64,000 bases of DNA from the NCBI GenBank assembly GCA_017614155.1, contig JAGACK010000046.1, positions 1-64,000 on the forward strand, read 5' to 3'. This DNA is from Lachnospiraceae bacterium. Its GTDB lineage: Bacteria; Bacillota; Clostridia; Lachnospirales; Lachnospiraceae. The notes below the pieces were generated by a model, which saw only the letters and a list, made by a program, of their open reading frames with translations, did no database searches and was not told the DNA's origin. Shown here in pieces: positions 1 to 7,753 of this stretch (positions are counted from its first letter, which is position 1; each line of letters starts with the position of its first letter). The translations under genes were made by a program, and so were the position numbers.

Positions 1-1
1 A

Positions 2-169
2 ACGGAGGAAGTAACCAGAAAAAAGGATATGGAAGAGCACGAAAACATGATAACGGTTATTTCAAATTTTCTGCGTAGCGGCATTTCAGAGGAGAAGATC
101 AGTGAGTGTACCGGGTTTTCTCTTGAAGCAGTAAGGGAGATAGCGGAGGGACTCCTGCAAAAAGCATAA
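2..169 (+). CDS. C-terminal end of a PD-(D/E)XK (Rpn-like) transposase/nuclease, cut by the window edge
   Basis: An open frame runs from the window edge to a TAA at 167-169 (55 codons seen). The tail reads as a charged helix followed by a short helix-turn-helix-like end with the segment GISEEKISECTGFSLEAV. This kind of tail is usual at the C-terminus of Rpn family recombination-promoting nuclease/putative transposase proteins, where a variable charged region is followed by a segment like 'the protein is recognised by ...EEIAELTGLS'. A second gene of the same apparent family lies 130 bp away on the other strand. The catalytic part is outside the window, so the family call is inference from the tail and the neighbour. 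Confidence 0.5.
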   Translation, partial: TEEVTRKKDMEEHENMITVISNFLRSGISEEKISECTGFSLEAVREIAEGLLQKA

Positions 170-207
170 ATCTTTGCAGACGGCTTTTATTATGGGCAGA
201 TAACGGA

Positions 208-275
208 GCCGAAAAAACCAAAACAGAATTGCCGAAAAAACCAAAACAGAATTGCCGAAAAACCAAAACAGAATT
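208..275. repeat. Three tandem copies of a 22-23 bp repeat
   Basis: The unit begins GCCGAAAAAACCAAAACAG and ends AATT. Copies lie at 208-230 (23 bp), 231-253 (23 bp, identical) and 254-275 (22 bp, one A shorter in the A-run). They sit between the stop codons of two convergent Rpn-like genes. The repeat does not form an obvious terminator. It looks like slippage-type duplication in non-coding DNA. Confidence 0.85.
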
Positions 276-302
276 GATAGTTATTTGGATCTTTTGACCT
301 GC

Positions 303-1349
303 TCATACGGCCAGCTTATCGTGTAGTTTGTTATAGATCTTCAACGCATCGTATTCCGGGGAGAATTCTCTTGCTGCTTCACAGATTGCGGCAACCCGTG
401 CGATATCTTCGTCCAGATTATCGGCGATCTCTTCTACGGGCTTGTTTTTTGCAAGTTTTCTGCAGATCATTTCTATGAGTTGAACTTCCTTCCACTTGCC
501 TTCTGATTTTGCCTCGCCTCTTGCCTCGCCTCTTGCCTCGCCTCTTGCCTCGCCGATTTCAGTATATTTCTGTATGATACCGTCAAATCCGTTTGCCATA
601 TTTATTTTTCCTCCTTTGTCCTGCTTTTCGGTAATACCGTATTTTTCAAGATTCACATATGTATTTATCAGGTCATATGCTTCAGAATCAATGGATTCGT
701 AAGCTTTGTCGTTTTTCAGAAGATCCTCCAGATCGTCCTTGTTGCGATAAACTCGCAGTATATCCAATACCTGCTTGAGATCCGAATGAAATCGGGATGT
801 GTATTCTGCTGATAGCTTTGGCAGTTCAATTATATTCAACCTGTAGTTGTTGATCAAAGGGAGCAGCTCTTTTGGGACAATCTCTAAATCGAGCATCTCC
901 CACAGGTCGCGAGGTCCGTCCCATACATCTGCATTGCTCAAAACAATTGTGATCACGGGATATATCTTGTCACTTTTTCTAAATCTGTATAACCGTTCAC
1001 CATCGGTCAGAGCGGCAGCTGCCGGATCCTTATTTTCTATCAGATCATTTACCTGATGCTTGATGTCAGATACTTGTTTTCTGTAATCGCCTGTGTCGCT
1101 TTCCATTATCCTGTACGGAAGCGAATAATCGACGGTTTCCTGACTTTCTTCACCTATAACGGCAAAGCCTACGCCAAAGTTTGCAAGATATACAGCATCT
1201 CTTGTCCTTTTCCCGGTCTTGCTGTCCCATGGTGACAGATCCTCCGGTTTCAGGATTGTCTTTCCTTCGAAGCAGACTCCGTTTATCAGATCGGCAAATC
1301 TGGCTTTGTTGGAAAAGTAGATGTTACTTGCTGAATCTCGTTTTCCCAT
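303..1349 (-). CDS. Rpn family recombination-promoting nuclease / putative transposase (PD-(D/E)XK)
   Basis: A 348-residue protein. The N-terminal half has the layout of the PD-(D/E)XK 'putative transposase' family: an opening FADLINGVCFEGKTI block, then RDAVYLANFGVGFAVIGEES with the likely catalytic Asp and Glu, then a VDYSLPYRIM segment that resembles the VDYAMPVR-type motif of these proteins. The middle is helical. Near residue 275 there is a four-fold GEAR repeat, followed by a basic, helix-turn-helix-like tail (ICRKLAKNKPVEEIADNLD). RpnA of E. coli promotes RecA-independent recombination in this family; function here is inferred. The start at 1349 is preferred over an ATG at 1355 because AAAGGAGG lies 6 nt upstream of the former but abuts the latter. 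Long charged repeat linkers are typical of the family and vary in copy number between relatives. Confidence 0.8.
   Translation of the reverse strand: MGKRDSASNIYFSNKARFADLINGVCFEGKTILKPEDLSPWDSKTGKRTRDAVYLANFGVGFAVIGEESQETVDYSLPYRIMESDTGDYRKQVSDIKHQVNDLIENKDPAAAALTDGERLYRFRKSDKIYPVITIVLSNADVWDGPRDLWEMLDLEIVPKELLPLINNYRLNIIELPKLSAEYTSRFHSDLKQVLDILRVYRNKDDLEDLLKNDKAYESIDSEAYDLINTYVNLEKYGITEKQDKGGKINMANGFDGIIQKYTEIGEARGEARGEARGEAKSEGKWKEVQLIEMICRKLAKNKPVEEIADNLDEDIARVAAICEAAREFSPEYDALKIYNKLHDKLAV
511..554. repeat. 12-bp in-frame tandem repeat encoding GEAR units
   Basis: The plus strand shows about 3.7 copies of GCCTCGCCTCTT (as read), which on the minus strand encode Gly-Glu-Ala-Arg repeats inside the Rpn-like protein. 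Because the unit is a multiple of three, gain or loss of copies changes linker length without breaking the frame. Confidence 0.85.
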
Positions 1350-2054
1350 TGTCATCCTCCTTTGAAGTTTTTTCGCAGGAGGTCTAAAACTGTGCCGGTA
1401 AAGAATGTCTTGTCAGAAAGGCATTGTCGCTCCTGCTAAAAATAATGTTATGGTAAATAGCATGAGCTTTGCGGGATTTGAATTCCCTGCCTGGCGAATG
1501 CCTTCATGCTTTAACGGCATCTGATGATACCTTGATATTTGAACCATGGTTCAAATACTTGACTGTTGAGATTATACCATTGTAAAGTGTCGATTGCAAA
1601 TGGATTATTCAAAAGATGAACTGTTAAGCAAAATTATGAAAAATCCAATATAATAAGTATAGTGCGCTTAAAAGATAAGTGATCATATTATTATCTTCGC
1701 AGGCTATAAGCAGCATATGATCGGTTGCATGGGAGAGACGCTGGAGACACTGTATTTCATGAAGAATGCAGACCGTCTGAATATCGCGCATGCCTGCTGC
1801 AGGATGGTTGTGTGATTATCAGGCGATCAAAAACCCAGAACGGTCTTTACAACTAAAAAGATTTCTGCTACTCTTTATCTCAGTTCTTCAGGAACGGTAT
1901 AGAAGGAGATCACATCAGAGCGGTTCAGCTCATGATTCCCTGTCGGATAAAGAGGTAGAGTTTTTTTGATGACCAATATTATTATTGTTTGTTTTTATCT
2001 ATGTTTATTATCTCCTTTTTTGTACTTTTTCGAAGAGAAGAAAAGGGGGATAAT
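1350..2054. other. 705-bp intergenic stretch with palindrome and decayed coding fragments
   Basis: No intact gene was recognised. The stretch contains a perfect 22-bp palindrome (listed separately) and two readable but broken coding pieces. On the plus strand, 1681-1814 encodes a segment including AGYKQHMIGCMGETLETLYF that ends at TGA 1812-1814. On the minus strand, about 1875-1981 encodes LYPTGNHELNRSDVISFYTV and ends at a TAA. Neither has a start codon with a ribosome site, and I cannot assign either to a family. They look like remnants of genes lost from this accessory patch. Confidence 0.5.
1536..1557. promoter_or_regulatory. Perfect 22-bp palindrome, operator-like
   Basis: Each half is TATTTGAACCA read inward; the two halves meet at CCATGG with no spacer, giving full dyad symmetry over 22 bp. 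There is no following T-run, so it is not a terminator. It lies about 190 bp upstream of the minus-strand Rpn-like gene and about 500 bp upstream of the plus-strand gene at 2055. A dimeric regulator or recombinase site is possible, but no binder can be named. Confidence 0.5.
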
Positions 2055-2528
2055 ATGGTAAGAATTGATAAACAGATTTTTATCGGAAAACAGCATATTC
2101 GGTGGCGTCCGGATGTAGAACAATACTTGAAGCGATATATAGGTAAATCATATTATATTAAGGAGACAGCTGATCTGATAACAATTCCCAGTGAATTTCC
2201 GGATGAATATACCGGTTCATCTTATACGAAAAAACTGCGGGGTTCTTTGGCAAAAGTGAAAGCAAATGCTGCACAGGTAATAGATGAACTAGTTGTAAAT
2301 GCAGAAAACAGGAGAGAATCAGACAATAAATCCGATAAGCATAGTCAAGATGCCTCCCTCGGATGGTTACGGTATGATACATTTTTTGAAGTGTGCGTTA
2401 AAGGCGAAGAAGAACGAGAAGTGAGATGGAATAGGTACAGGGCTACATTGGTGGTAAGGGTAACAGAAAGAGGACGGTTTCTTTATGATATGATAAACAT
2501 AAAAAAAGAAGCGCGTAGGCCGCTTTAG
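2055..2528 (+). CDS. Hypothetical protein, mobile-element-associated type
   Basis: A 157-residue soluble protein. ATG 2055 is chosen because AAGGGGGA lies 5 nt upstream; a longer frame from 1989 begins in a hydrophobic, AT-rich leader without a ribosome site. The middle has KSYYIKETADLITIPSEFPD and a Lys/Ala-rich helix, and the end has YRATLVVRV followed by FLYDMINIKKEA. I associate this tail with short proteins or C-terminal domains carried by integrative elements of Clostridia, where the YD.INIKKE ending recurs, but this is recollection of a pattern rather than a domain assignment. Genes on both sides are mobile-element leftovers. No function is proposed. Confidence 0.65.
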   Translation: MVRIDKQIFIGKQHIRWRPDVEQYLKRYIGKSYYIKETADLITIPSEFPDEYTGSSYTKKLRGSLAKVKANAAQVIDELVVNAENRRESDNKSDKHSQDASLGWLRYDTFFEVCVKGEEEREVRWNRYRATLVVRVTERGRFLYDMINIKKEARRPL

Positions 2529-2731
2529 TCAAATTGACTTTACGGTAGAAAACCGCCTCTTTTTCTACAATATAAAGCTTATATGTGTGTGTGTCAAGGG
2601 TTTTGCTTTGATTTTGCCTCAAAACTAAGCGGAATATCAAGGTTTTGGGGGATTAACGCTTGATATAAGCCTCTTTTATTGGAACAGGAGGCGGAATAGG
2701 ATCAACCCTGAATCAACGGATTGAATCGGTG

Positions 2732-2761
2732 TTGTAAGAGTCCCGGAACTTTTGTTATAAT
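2732..2761 (+). promoter_or_regulatory. Sigma-A-type promoter for the HD-GYP-like gene
   Basis: TTGTAA at 2732-2737 and a perfect TATAAT at 2756-2761 are separated by 18 bp. The predicted transcript start is about 25 bp upstream of the gene at 2795. Confidence 0.5.
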
Positions 2762-2794
2762 AACTGCGAAAACATGAAAGGATCCTAAAAAAGA

Positions 2795-3679
2795 ATGATA
2801 GTAGCGGCGATCGTGGCAGGCAGCATGCTGATGGTTGTAAATATCATAGCTTACATCCGGTTTATCAAGAATTCCACGGATGTGATGCTTTCAGGAAAAC
2901 GCGGGGAACTGATATGGGAGAATATTGGAGTTTTTCTGCTGATATTCTTTCTGCTCGGCTACCTTGGCGTTGCTTTTTTTGGAAAACCGGATCTGCTGAC
3001 CGCAGGGATACTCTTCTTTGGAAGCATATTTGTTTCTCTCGCGCTGCTGCTGATGTATCATCTGGTAGATACCCTCAAGAACCGGAGTATCGAGATAGCA
3101 GAAACACTGATCGGCGTGATAGATGCGCGTGATACCAATCTGAACGGCCACAGCCGCCATGTGCAGAATCTGTGCATGTGCCTGTACCGGCATCTGCCGT
3201 CTGAAGCCAAAGCAGGGATCAGCCCTGTAAGCTTTGAATATGCTGCGCTACTTCATGATGTGGGAAAGCTTGGCATACCGGAAAACATTCTCAATAAACC
3301 GGGAAAGCTTGATGATGACGAGTGGAGGATCATGCGCCGGCATCCGGAGATAGCGATGACTCTTTTGAAATCACTGCCGTCATTTGACGAGATCAAGGAC
3401 TGGATCCTGTATCATCATGAACGCATTGACGGGAACGGATATTATCATCTGCCGGGAGAAATGATCCCGATGGCGGCCCGGCTCATAGCCGTGTGTGACA
3501 CTTACTCTGCGATCACGATGAAGCGTTCCTATAAGGATCCAAGAACTCATGAAGACGCTATCAGTATCATCAGCGAGGTGGCCGGTTCACAGCTGGATGC
3601 GGATCTGGCGGATATCTTTATTAAGATCCCGAAGGAAGAACTCATCGCGTGTGCGCCGGATATGGTGGAACTTGGCTGA
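2795..3679 (+). CDS. Membrane-anchored HD-GYP-type phosphodiesterase-like protein
   Basis: A 294-residue protein. Residues 1-95 hold three hydrophobic helices (about 1-22, 45-65 and 70-90), and a cytoplasmic HD domain follows from about residue 100. The HD-GYP signatures are nearly all present: DARD followed by NGHSRHV, LLHDVGKLGIP with the metal-binding HD pair, KPGKLDDDEW, RRHPEIA, YHHERIDGNGYY, AVCDTYSAITMKRSY, and AGSQLDADLADIF. In canonical members the last part of the third motif is GYP; here it is GYY, so the hallmark proline is replaced. The family hydrolyses cyclic-di-GMP. The metal ligands appear intact, so activity is plausible, though some divergent members are inactive or act on other dinucleotides. 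It is apparently monocistronic. A c-di-GMP riboswitch lies 33 kb downstream. Confidence 0.85.
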   Translation: MIVAAIVAGSMLMVVNIIAYIRFIKNSTDVMLSGKRGELIWENIGVFLLIFFLLGYLGVAFFGKPDLLTAGILFFGSIFVSLALLLMYHLVDTLKNRSIEIAETLIGVIDARDTNLNGHSRHVQNLCMCLYRHLPSEAKAGISPVSFEYAALLHDVGKLGIPENILNKPGKLDDDEWRIMRRHPEIAMTLLKSLPSFDEIKDWILYHHERIDGNGYYHLPGEMIPMAARLIAVCDTYSAITMKRSYKDPRTHEDAISIISEVAGSQLDADLADIFIKIPKEELIACAPDMVELG

Positions 3680-3768
3680 AAGTCCGGCGTAACAGCTGTA
3701 AAAAAAGAATCGGTGTAAACGGTTGACTTGAGTGGTATAATGGGAAAAGTGCGTAAGGAGGCATCACT

Positions 3769-4752
3769 ATGACAAAGATAGGGATACTTGGATATGGAAA
3801 TCTGGGGCGCGGAGTTGAGTGCGCGATAAAGCAGAATGAGGACATGGAGCTGACATATGTTTTTACAAGGCGGGATCCCGCGACTGTAAAAATACTTACC
3901 GACAGCGCGAAGGTTGCTTCTGTAAACGATATCCTGAACCATAAAGACGAGATAGATATTCTGATCATATGCGGAGGTTCTGCTACAGATCTTCCCGAAC
4001 AGACACCGGAATATGCAAAGCATTTCAATGTCATAGACAGCTTTGATACCCATGCAAAGATTCCCGATCATTTTTCAAATGTGGACAGGAGCGCAAAGGA
4101 GGGCGGCCATATCGCTCTTATCAGTGTCGGATGGGATCCGGGAATGTTTTCGCTGAACAGGGTATATGCGAGCGCTATCCTGCCGGACGGAGCGGATTAT
4201 ACCTTCTGGGGAAGAGGCGTCAGCCAGGGACATTCCGACGCGATCAGGCGTATAGAAGGAGTCCTCGATGCAAGACAGTACACCTGCCCTATTGAAAGCG
4301 CGGTTGAAAGCGTGAGAAAGGGTGAACAGCCCGAGCTGTCCACGCGGCAGAAGCATACGAGAGAGTGCTTTGTGGTCGCAGCGGATGGAGCAGACCTTGC
4401 AAAGATCGAAAAAGAGATAAAGGAGATGCCAAACTATTTTGCGGATTATGATACGACCGTCACATTCATCAGCAAAGAAGAGCTTGACAGGGACCATCAA
4501 GGGATCCCCCACGGAGGAATGGTGATCAGATCCGGACGTACGGGATGGGATCTTGAAAATAAACATGTAATAGAATATTCACTGAAGCTGGATTCCAATC
4601 CGGAATTCACTTCATCGGTGCTTATAGCCTATGCGCGCGCTGCAATGCGTATGCATGCTGAAGGCCAGAGAGGATGCAGGACGGTGCTTGATGTCCCGCC
4701 GGCATATCTGAGCAGGATGTCGGGGGACGAACTTAGGGCCCACATGCTCTGA
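3769..4752 (+). CDS. ddh: meso-diaminopimelate D-dehydrogenase
   Basis: A 327-residue NADPH-dependent enzyme that forms meso-diaminopimelate from tetrahydrodipicolinate and ammonia in one step, feeding lysine and peptidoglycan synthesis. The N-terminal nucleotide fold starts with KIGILGYGNLGRGV. The family segments VIDSFDTHAKIPDHF, ISVGWDPGMFSLNR, FWGRGVSQGHSDAIRRI and the C-terminal NPEFTSSVLIAYARAA are all present, and the length matches the family. An AAGGAGG site lies 8 nt before the ATG, and a TATAAT at 3736-3741 is a likely -10 element without a good -35. A strong terminator follows, so the gene is probably a single transcription unit. Confidence 0.95.
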   Translation: MTKIGILGYGNLGRGVECAIKQNEDMELTYVFTRRDPATVKILTDSAKVASVNDILNHKDEIDILIICGGSATDLPEQTPEYAKHFNVIDSFDTHAKIPDHFSNVDRSAKEGGHIALISVGWDPGMFSLNRVYASAILPDGADYTFWGRGVSQGHSDAIRRIEGVLDARQYTCPIESAVESVRKGEQPELSTRQKHTRECFVVAADGADLAKIEKEIKEMPNYFADYDTTVTFISKEELDRDHQGIPHGGMVIRSGRTGWDLENKHVIEYSLKLDSNPEFTSSVLIAYARAAMRMHAEGQRGCRTVLDVPPAYLSRMSGDELRAHML

Positions 4753-4784
4753 CCTGAAAAGACTGTCATACATTAGTTGTTTGC

Positions 4785-4814
4785 AGGCATGCCCGCAGAG
4801 GGCATGCCTTTTTT
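4785..4814 (+). terminator. Intrinsic terminator after ddh
   Basis: A perfect 10-bp stem (AGGCATGCCC with GGGCATGCCT) closes a 5-nt loop and is followed by six T residues. Confidence 0.9.
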
Positions 4815-4864
4815 CGCGGCATAGAAGGAAGATTGATCTTTAGGACAGATCAGGGAGGCTTGTT

Positions 4865-6232
4865 ATGAAAAAAATAATAAAAACAGATTATATCAGAAGG
4901 ATACTTATGATAGCTGTTCCGATAGTGCTGTCAAATCTCATTTCGCAGCTTCAGATGCTGATAGACAGGGTCTTTATCGGAAGGCTTTCGATAGCAAGCA
5001 TGAGTGCTGTGGGAAACGCTTCAACACCCATGTGGACTACGATGAACATACTGTTCTCACTGACCGTAGGAGCGACGATACTTGTAAGCCAGGCCTACGG
5101 GGCCGGAGACAATGAAAGGGCAAGGACGCTTTTGGCATCACTTTTCAAGTATAATAATGTGGTAGGGCTGTTTATGTTCGCGTTCTGGTTTTTCTGCCCT
5201 CAGGCTGCATTCCGCCCGATGGGAGTCGATGAGAGCATCATCGGCATGAGCATTGATTATGCGAGGGTGTGCGCGCCAATCTTTGTACTGACGGGAATTG
5301 GCGCTTCAGTCAGCTGTCTGCTGCAGGTAAGCCAGAAGACCAGGATAATGGTATGGTACGGGATCTCGAGATCTTTGGCCAATGTAGTACTTGACTACAT
5401 CATGATCTTTGGAAAATTCGGTTTTCCGGCAATGGGAGTAAAGGGCGCGGCTCTGGCGACTACCCTGGCAGAACTGCTGGGAGATGTCATAGTACTGGTA
5501 TATGTGCTGCGGTCAAAGGAACTGGTGCTGAAACCGGCATTTAGGGAGATAGTGTCATCGAAGTTCGGTCCGTATCTTGAGACGGTTAAGCTTGGGACTC
5601 CTGCAGCCTGCGAGGAGTTTGCATGGAACATGGGGAATATCTATCTGCTCGTCATGCTGAACAGGATATCTGTGGAAGCTGCCGGGATACATTCCATAGT
5701 TTTCGGTGTGGAGCTTATAGCGGTTGTGGTTGTCGGTTCTGTGGGAAATGCGACACTGACGCTTTCCGGATATGAAACCGGAAAGAAGAATCCCGACGGG
5801 GTATGGGATGTTGTCATGAACAGCGCACTGCTCAGCTGGGCGGTCTCCCTGCTGAACCTGATCATATTCATATTGTTCCCGACGCAGATACTGGGCCTGT
5901 TTACAAAGGATGCTGCCGTAATAAATGCCGCCGGGATGTACCTGCTCATAGTCGGCCTGGACCTTTTTCCGAAGAGCGGGAATATCATCTTCGGTTCAGG
6001 CATAAAGGGCTACGGAAGACCGGGATGGATGCTGAAGACCCAACTTTTGGGCACTGCCTTTGTAGTCACGGGAAGCACGCTTCTGGTCATGGTATTTCAC
6101 AGAGGGATCATAGAGATATTCTGCCTGGTTGTGGCAGATGAGACGCTGAGGTTTCTGCTGAACAACTGGAAGCTGCGCGATATCAGAAAGAAGAACAGGC
6201 AGATCCCGGCCCTGCAGGGCGATGCCGATTGA
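4865..6232 (+). CDS. MATE family efflux transporter
   Basis: A 455-residue integral membrane protein with about twelve hydrophobic helices in two related halves. The N-terminal half begins IAVPIVLSNLISQLQMLIDRVFIGRL, the pattern of MATE proteins where the first helix is followed by a D.(V/I)F(I/V)G segment. The second half repeats the theme around residue 240 (KLGTPAACEEFAWNMGNI). MATE proteins expel cationic drugs or metabolites in exchange for Na+ or H+. Substrate cannot be told from sequence. GGGAGG lies 8 nt before the start. The stop codon overlaps the -35 of the next operon's promoter. Confidence 0.9.
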   Translation: MKKIIKTDYIRRILMIAVPIVLSNLISQLQMLIDRVFIGRLSIASMSAVGNASTPMWTTMNILFSLTVGATILVSQAYGAGDNERARTLLASLFKYNNVVGLFMFAFWFFCPQAAFRPMGVDESIIGMSIDYARVCAPIFVLTGIGASVSCLLQVSQKTRIMVWYGISRSLANVVLDYIMIFGKFGFPAMGVKGAALATTLAELLGDVIVLVYVLRSKELVLKPAFREIVSSKFGPYLETVKLGTPAACEEFAWNMGNIYLLVMLNRISVEAAGIHSIVFGVELIAVVVVGSVGNATLTLSGYETGKKNPDGVWDVVMNSALLSWAVSLLNLIIFILFPTQILGLFTKDAAVINAAGMYLLIVGLDLFPKSGNIIFGSGIKGYGRPGWMLKTQLLGTAFVVTGSTLLVMVFHRGIIEIFCLVVADETLRFLLNNWKLRDIRKKNRQIPALQGDAD

Positions 6233-6257
6233 ACAATAACACTTAGTGGGCTATAAT
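6229..6257 (+). promoter_or_regulatory. Promoter of the epimerase/cytidylyltransferase/dehydrogenase operon
   Basis: TTGAAC at 6229-6234 and TATAAT at 6252-6257 are separated by 17 bp. The -35 overlaps the MATE stop codon. The predicted leader is about 85 nt. Confidence 0.7.
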
Positions 6258-6276
6258 CGAACATGAAAGAAAGCTC

Positions 6277-6363
6277 ATGGGGATAAACCTGATCGCGACA
6301 AGGGGCTGTCCCATAGCAGATATAAGGACACCGGAAGGGAAAAGAAAAGATGGAAAGATTTGA
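6277..6363 (+). other. Possible 28-codon leader ORF overlapping the epimerase start
   Basis: An ATG at 6277 opens a 28-codon frame (MGINLIATRGCPIADIRTPE...) that stops at TGA 6361-6363, 14 nt inside the following gene and in another frame. The ribosome site is weak (AAAGAAAG). It could be a translationally coupled leader or chance. No homologue is recognised. Confidence 0.25.
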
Positions 6364-7027
6364 ATTGCTGGCATCGATGATGTGTGCCGATTACGGAAAT
6401 CTGGAGAAAGAAGTGCGTGAACTTGATGAGGCCGGCATCGATTCGTACCATATCGATATCATGGACGGGCGGTATGTTTCAAATTTTGCCATGTCCCTTA
6501 ATGATTTGAAGTATATCAGGTCGGCTACGGACAAGCCTCTGGATGTGCATCTGATGATAGAGCATCCGATCAATACGATAGACCTTTTTATTTCCAATCT
6601 GAAAAAAGGGGACACGATATACATACATCCCGAAGCAGAGTATCATCCTTCGACGACGCTGCAGAAGATAATAAACGCAGGCATTACGCCGGGTATCGCT
6701 ATCAATCCCGGAACAAGCGTGGATAATGTGAGGATGATGCTGCGAATAGTGAAGAAGGTGCTGGTAATGTCAGTAAATCCCGGGAATGCGGGACAGATGT
6801 TCCTGCCTTATATCAGGGAAAAATATACGGAGCTGCTGAAGCTGAAGGATGAAATGGAGTTTGACATCTATTGGGATGGGGCCTGCGGCTCGGACAAGAT
6901 CATAGAATATGCCCCGCTTGGCGTGAAGGGCTTTGTCCTTGGAACAACACTGCTTTTCGGAAAGAACAGGCCGTATAAAGAGACAATAGCTGATATCCGG
7001 GAAATGAAGTTTCGGGAGGAAGAATGA
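6350..7027 (+). CDS. Ribulose-phosphate 3-epimerase family protein (divergent)
   Basis: A 225-residue TIM barrel related to Rpe, which interconverts ribulose 5-phosphate and xylulose 5-phosphate. Family positions are kept: LASMMCADY (active-site Ser), YHIDIMDG (metal His and catalytic Asp), DVHLMI, HPEAE, AINPGTS, VMSVNPGNAGQMF and the phosphate loop GTTLLFG. The motif that is normally DGG(I) reads DGAC; the catalytic Asp stays but the loop is altered, and standard Rpe has PSIL near the start where this has SMMC. It is therefore probably a specialised pentulose- or hexulose-phosphate epimerase rather than the housekeeping enzyme. Its stop overlaps the next start (ATGA), and that operon points to supply of a pentulose phosphate for CDP-polyol synthesis. 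Confidence 0.75.
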   Translation: MERFELLASMMCADYGNLEKEVRELDEAGIDSYHIDIMDGRYVSNFAMSLNDLKYIRSATDKPLDVHLMIEHPINTIDLFISNLKKGDTIYIHPEAEYHPSTTLQKIINAGITPGIAINPGTSVDNVRMMLRIVKKVLVMSVNPGNAGQMFLPYIREKYTELLKLKDEMEFDIYWDGACGSDKIIEYAPLGVKGFVLGTTLLFGKNRPYKETIADIREMKFREEE

Positions 7028-7749
7028 ACGCAGCGATCCTTTTGGCGGGTGGTTCGGGTTCAAGGATGGGATCACCGGTCCCAAAGCAGTATATGCAGCT
7101 GAACGGAAGGATCATGCTGGCCTGGGCGGCTGGCAGCCTGATGGAATCGTCTCATACTGACTGTATCTATATAGTCGCGGAAAAGGAATGGCGGCAAAAG
7201 ATCACTGATGAACTTGAAAAAGCAGGGCAGAATATCGAAAAGATAAGGGCTTTTGCCGATCCCGGAAAAAACCGTCAGCTTTCGATCAGGAACGCGCTTG
7301 AAATGATAGCTTCTGATATGGGGGTCGGGAAAATGTCGGATCTTTCGGATGAGGATACGGTCTTTATCCATGATGCGGCAAGACCTTTTCTTTCATCTGC
7401 GCTCATAGACAGGATTTATGATTCGTTAGACGGACATGACGGAGTGATGCCGGCGCTTCCCGTAAAGGATACCGTATATCAAAGCAGCGGTGACGGAAGG
7501 ATAGAAAGCCTTTTAGACAGGTCGAGAGTGTACTCGGGACAGGCGCCGGAACTATTTGTCCTGGGTAAGTATTACCGGGCAAATATGGATCTTTCCATGG
7601 ATGAGATAATGAAGATAAACGGTTCGTCCGAGCCGGCGGTCATGGCAGGCATGGATGTACTGATGATCCCGGGCGATGAAGCAAATTTCAAGGTCACGAC
7701 GGATGAAGATATGAAAAAATGCAGAATGATCATGGAAAAGGGACTGTAG
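7024..7749 (+). CDS. IspD/TarI-type cytidylyltransferase, likely for a pentitol phosphate
   Basis: A 241-residue nucleotidyltransferase with the opening ILLAGGSGSRMGSPVPKQYM, the CTP-binding glycine/Arg loop and a following Lys of the IspD/TarI/TarI-like fold. FIHDAARPF holds the conserved HDAARP motif; LPVKDTVY and VTTDEDM also match. IspD acts in isoprenoid synthesis and TarI makes CDP-ribitol. Sequence alone does not separate them easily, but here the gene is coupled (4-nt overlap) to a pentulose-phosphate epimerase upstream and, 4 bp downstream, to a zinc polyol-phosphate dehydrogenase. That is the TarI-TarJ arrangement, so CDP-ribitol or CDP-arabinitol synthesis is more likely than the MEP pathway. 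Confidence 0.8.
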   Translation: MNAAILLAGGSGSRMGSPVPKQYMQLNGRIMLAWAAGSLMESSHTDCIYIVAEKEWRQKITDELEKAGQNIEKIRAFADPGKNRQLSIRNALEMIASDMGVGKMSDLSDEDTVFIHDAARPFLSSALIDRIYDSLDGHDGVMPALPVKDTVYQSSGDGRIESLLDRSRVYSGQAPELFVLGKYYRANMDLSMDEIMKINGSSEPAVMAGMDVLMIPGDEANFKVTTDEDMKKCRMIMEKGL

Positions 7750-7753
7750 GATC

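Noticed and set aside
208-275. CRISPR-like array
   Set aside because: The repeats are directly tandem with no spacers and only three copies; no cas genes are present.
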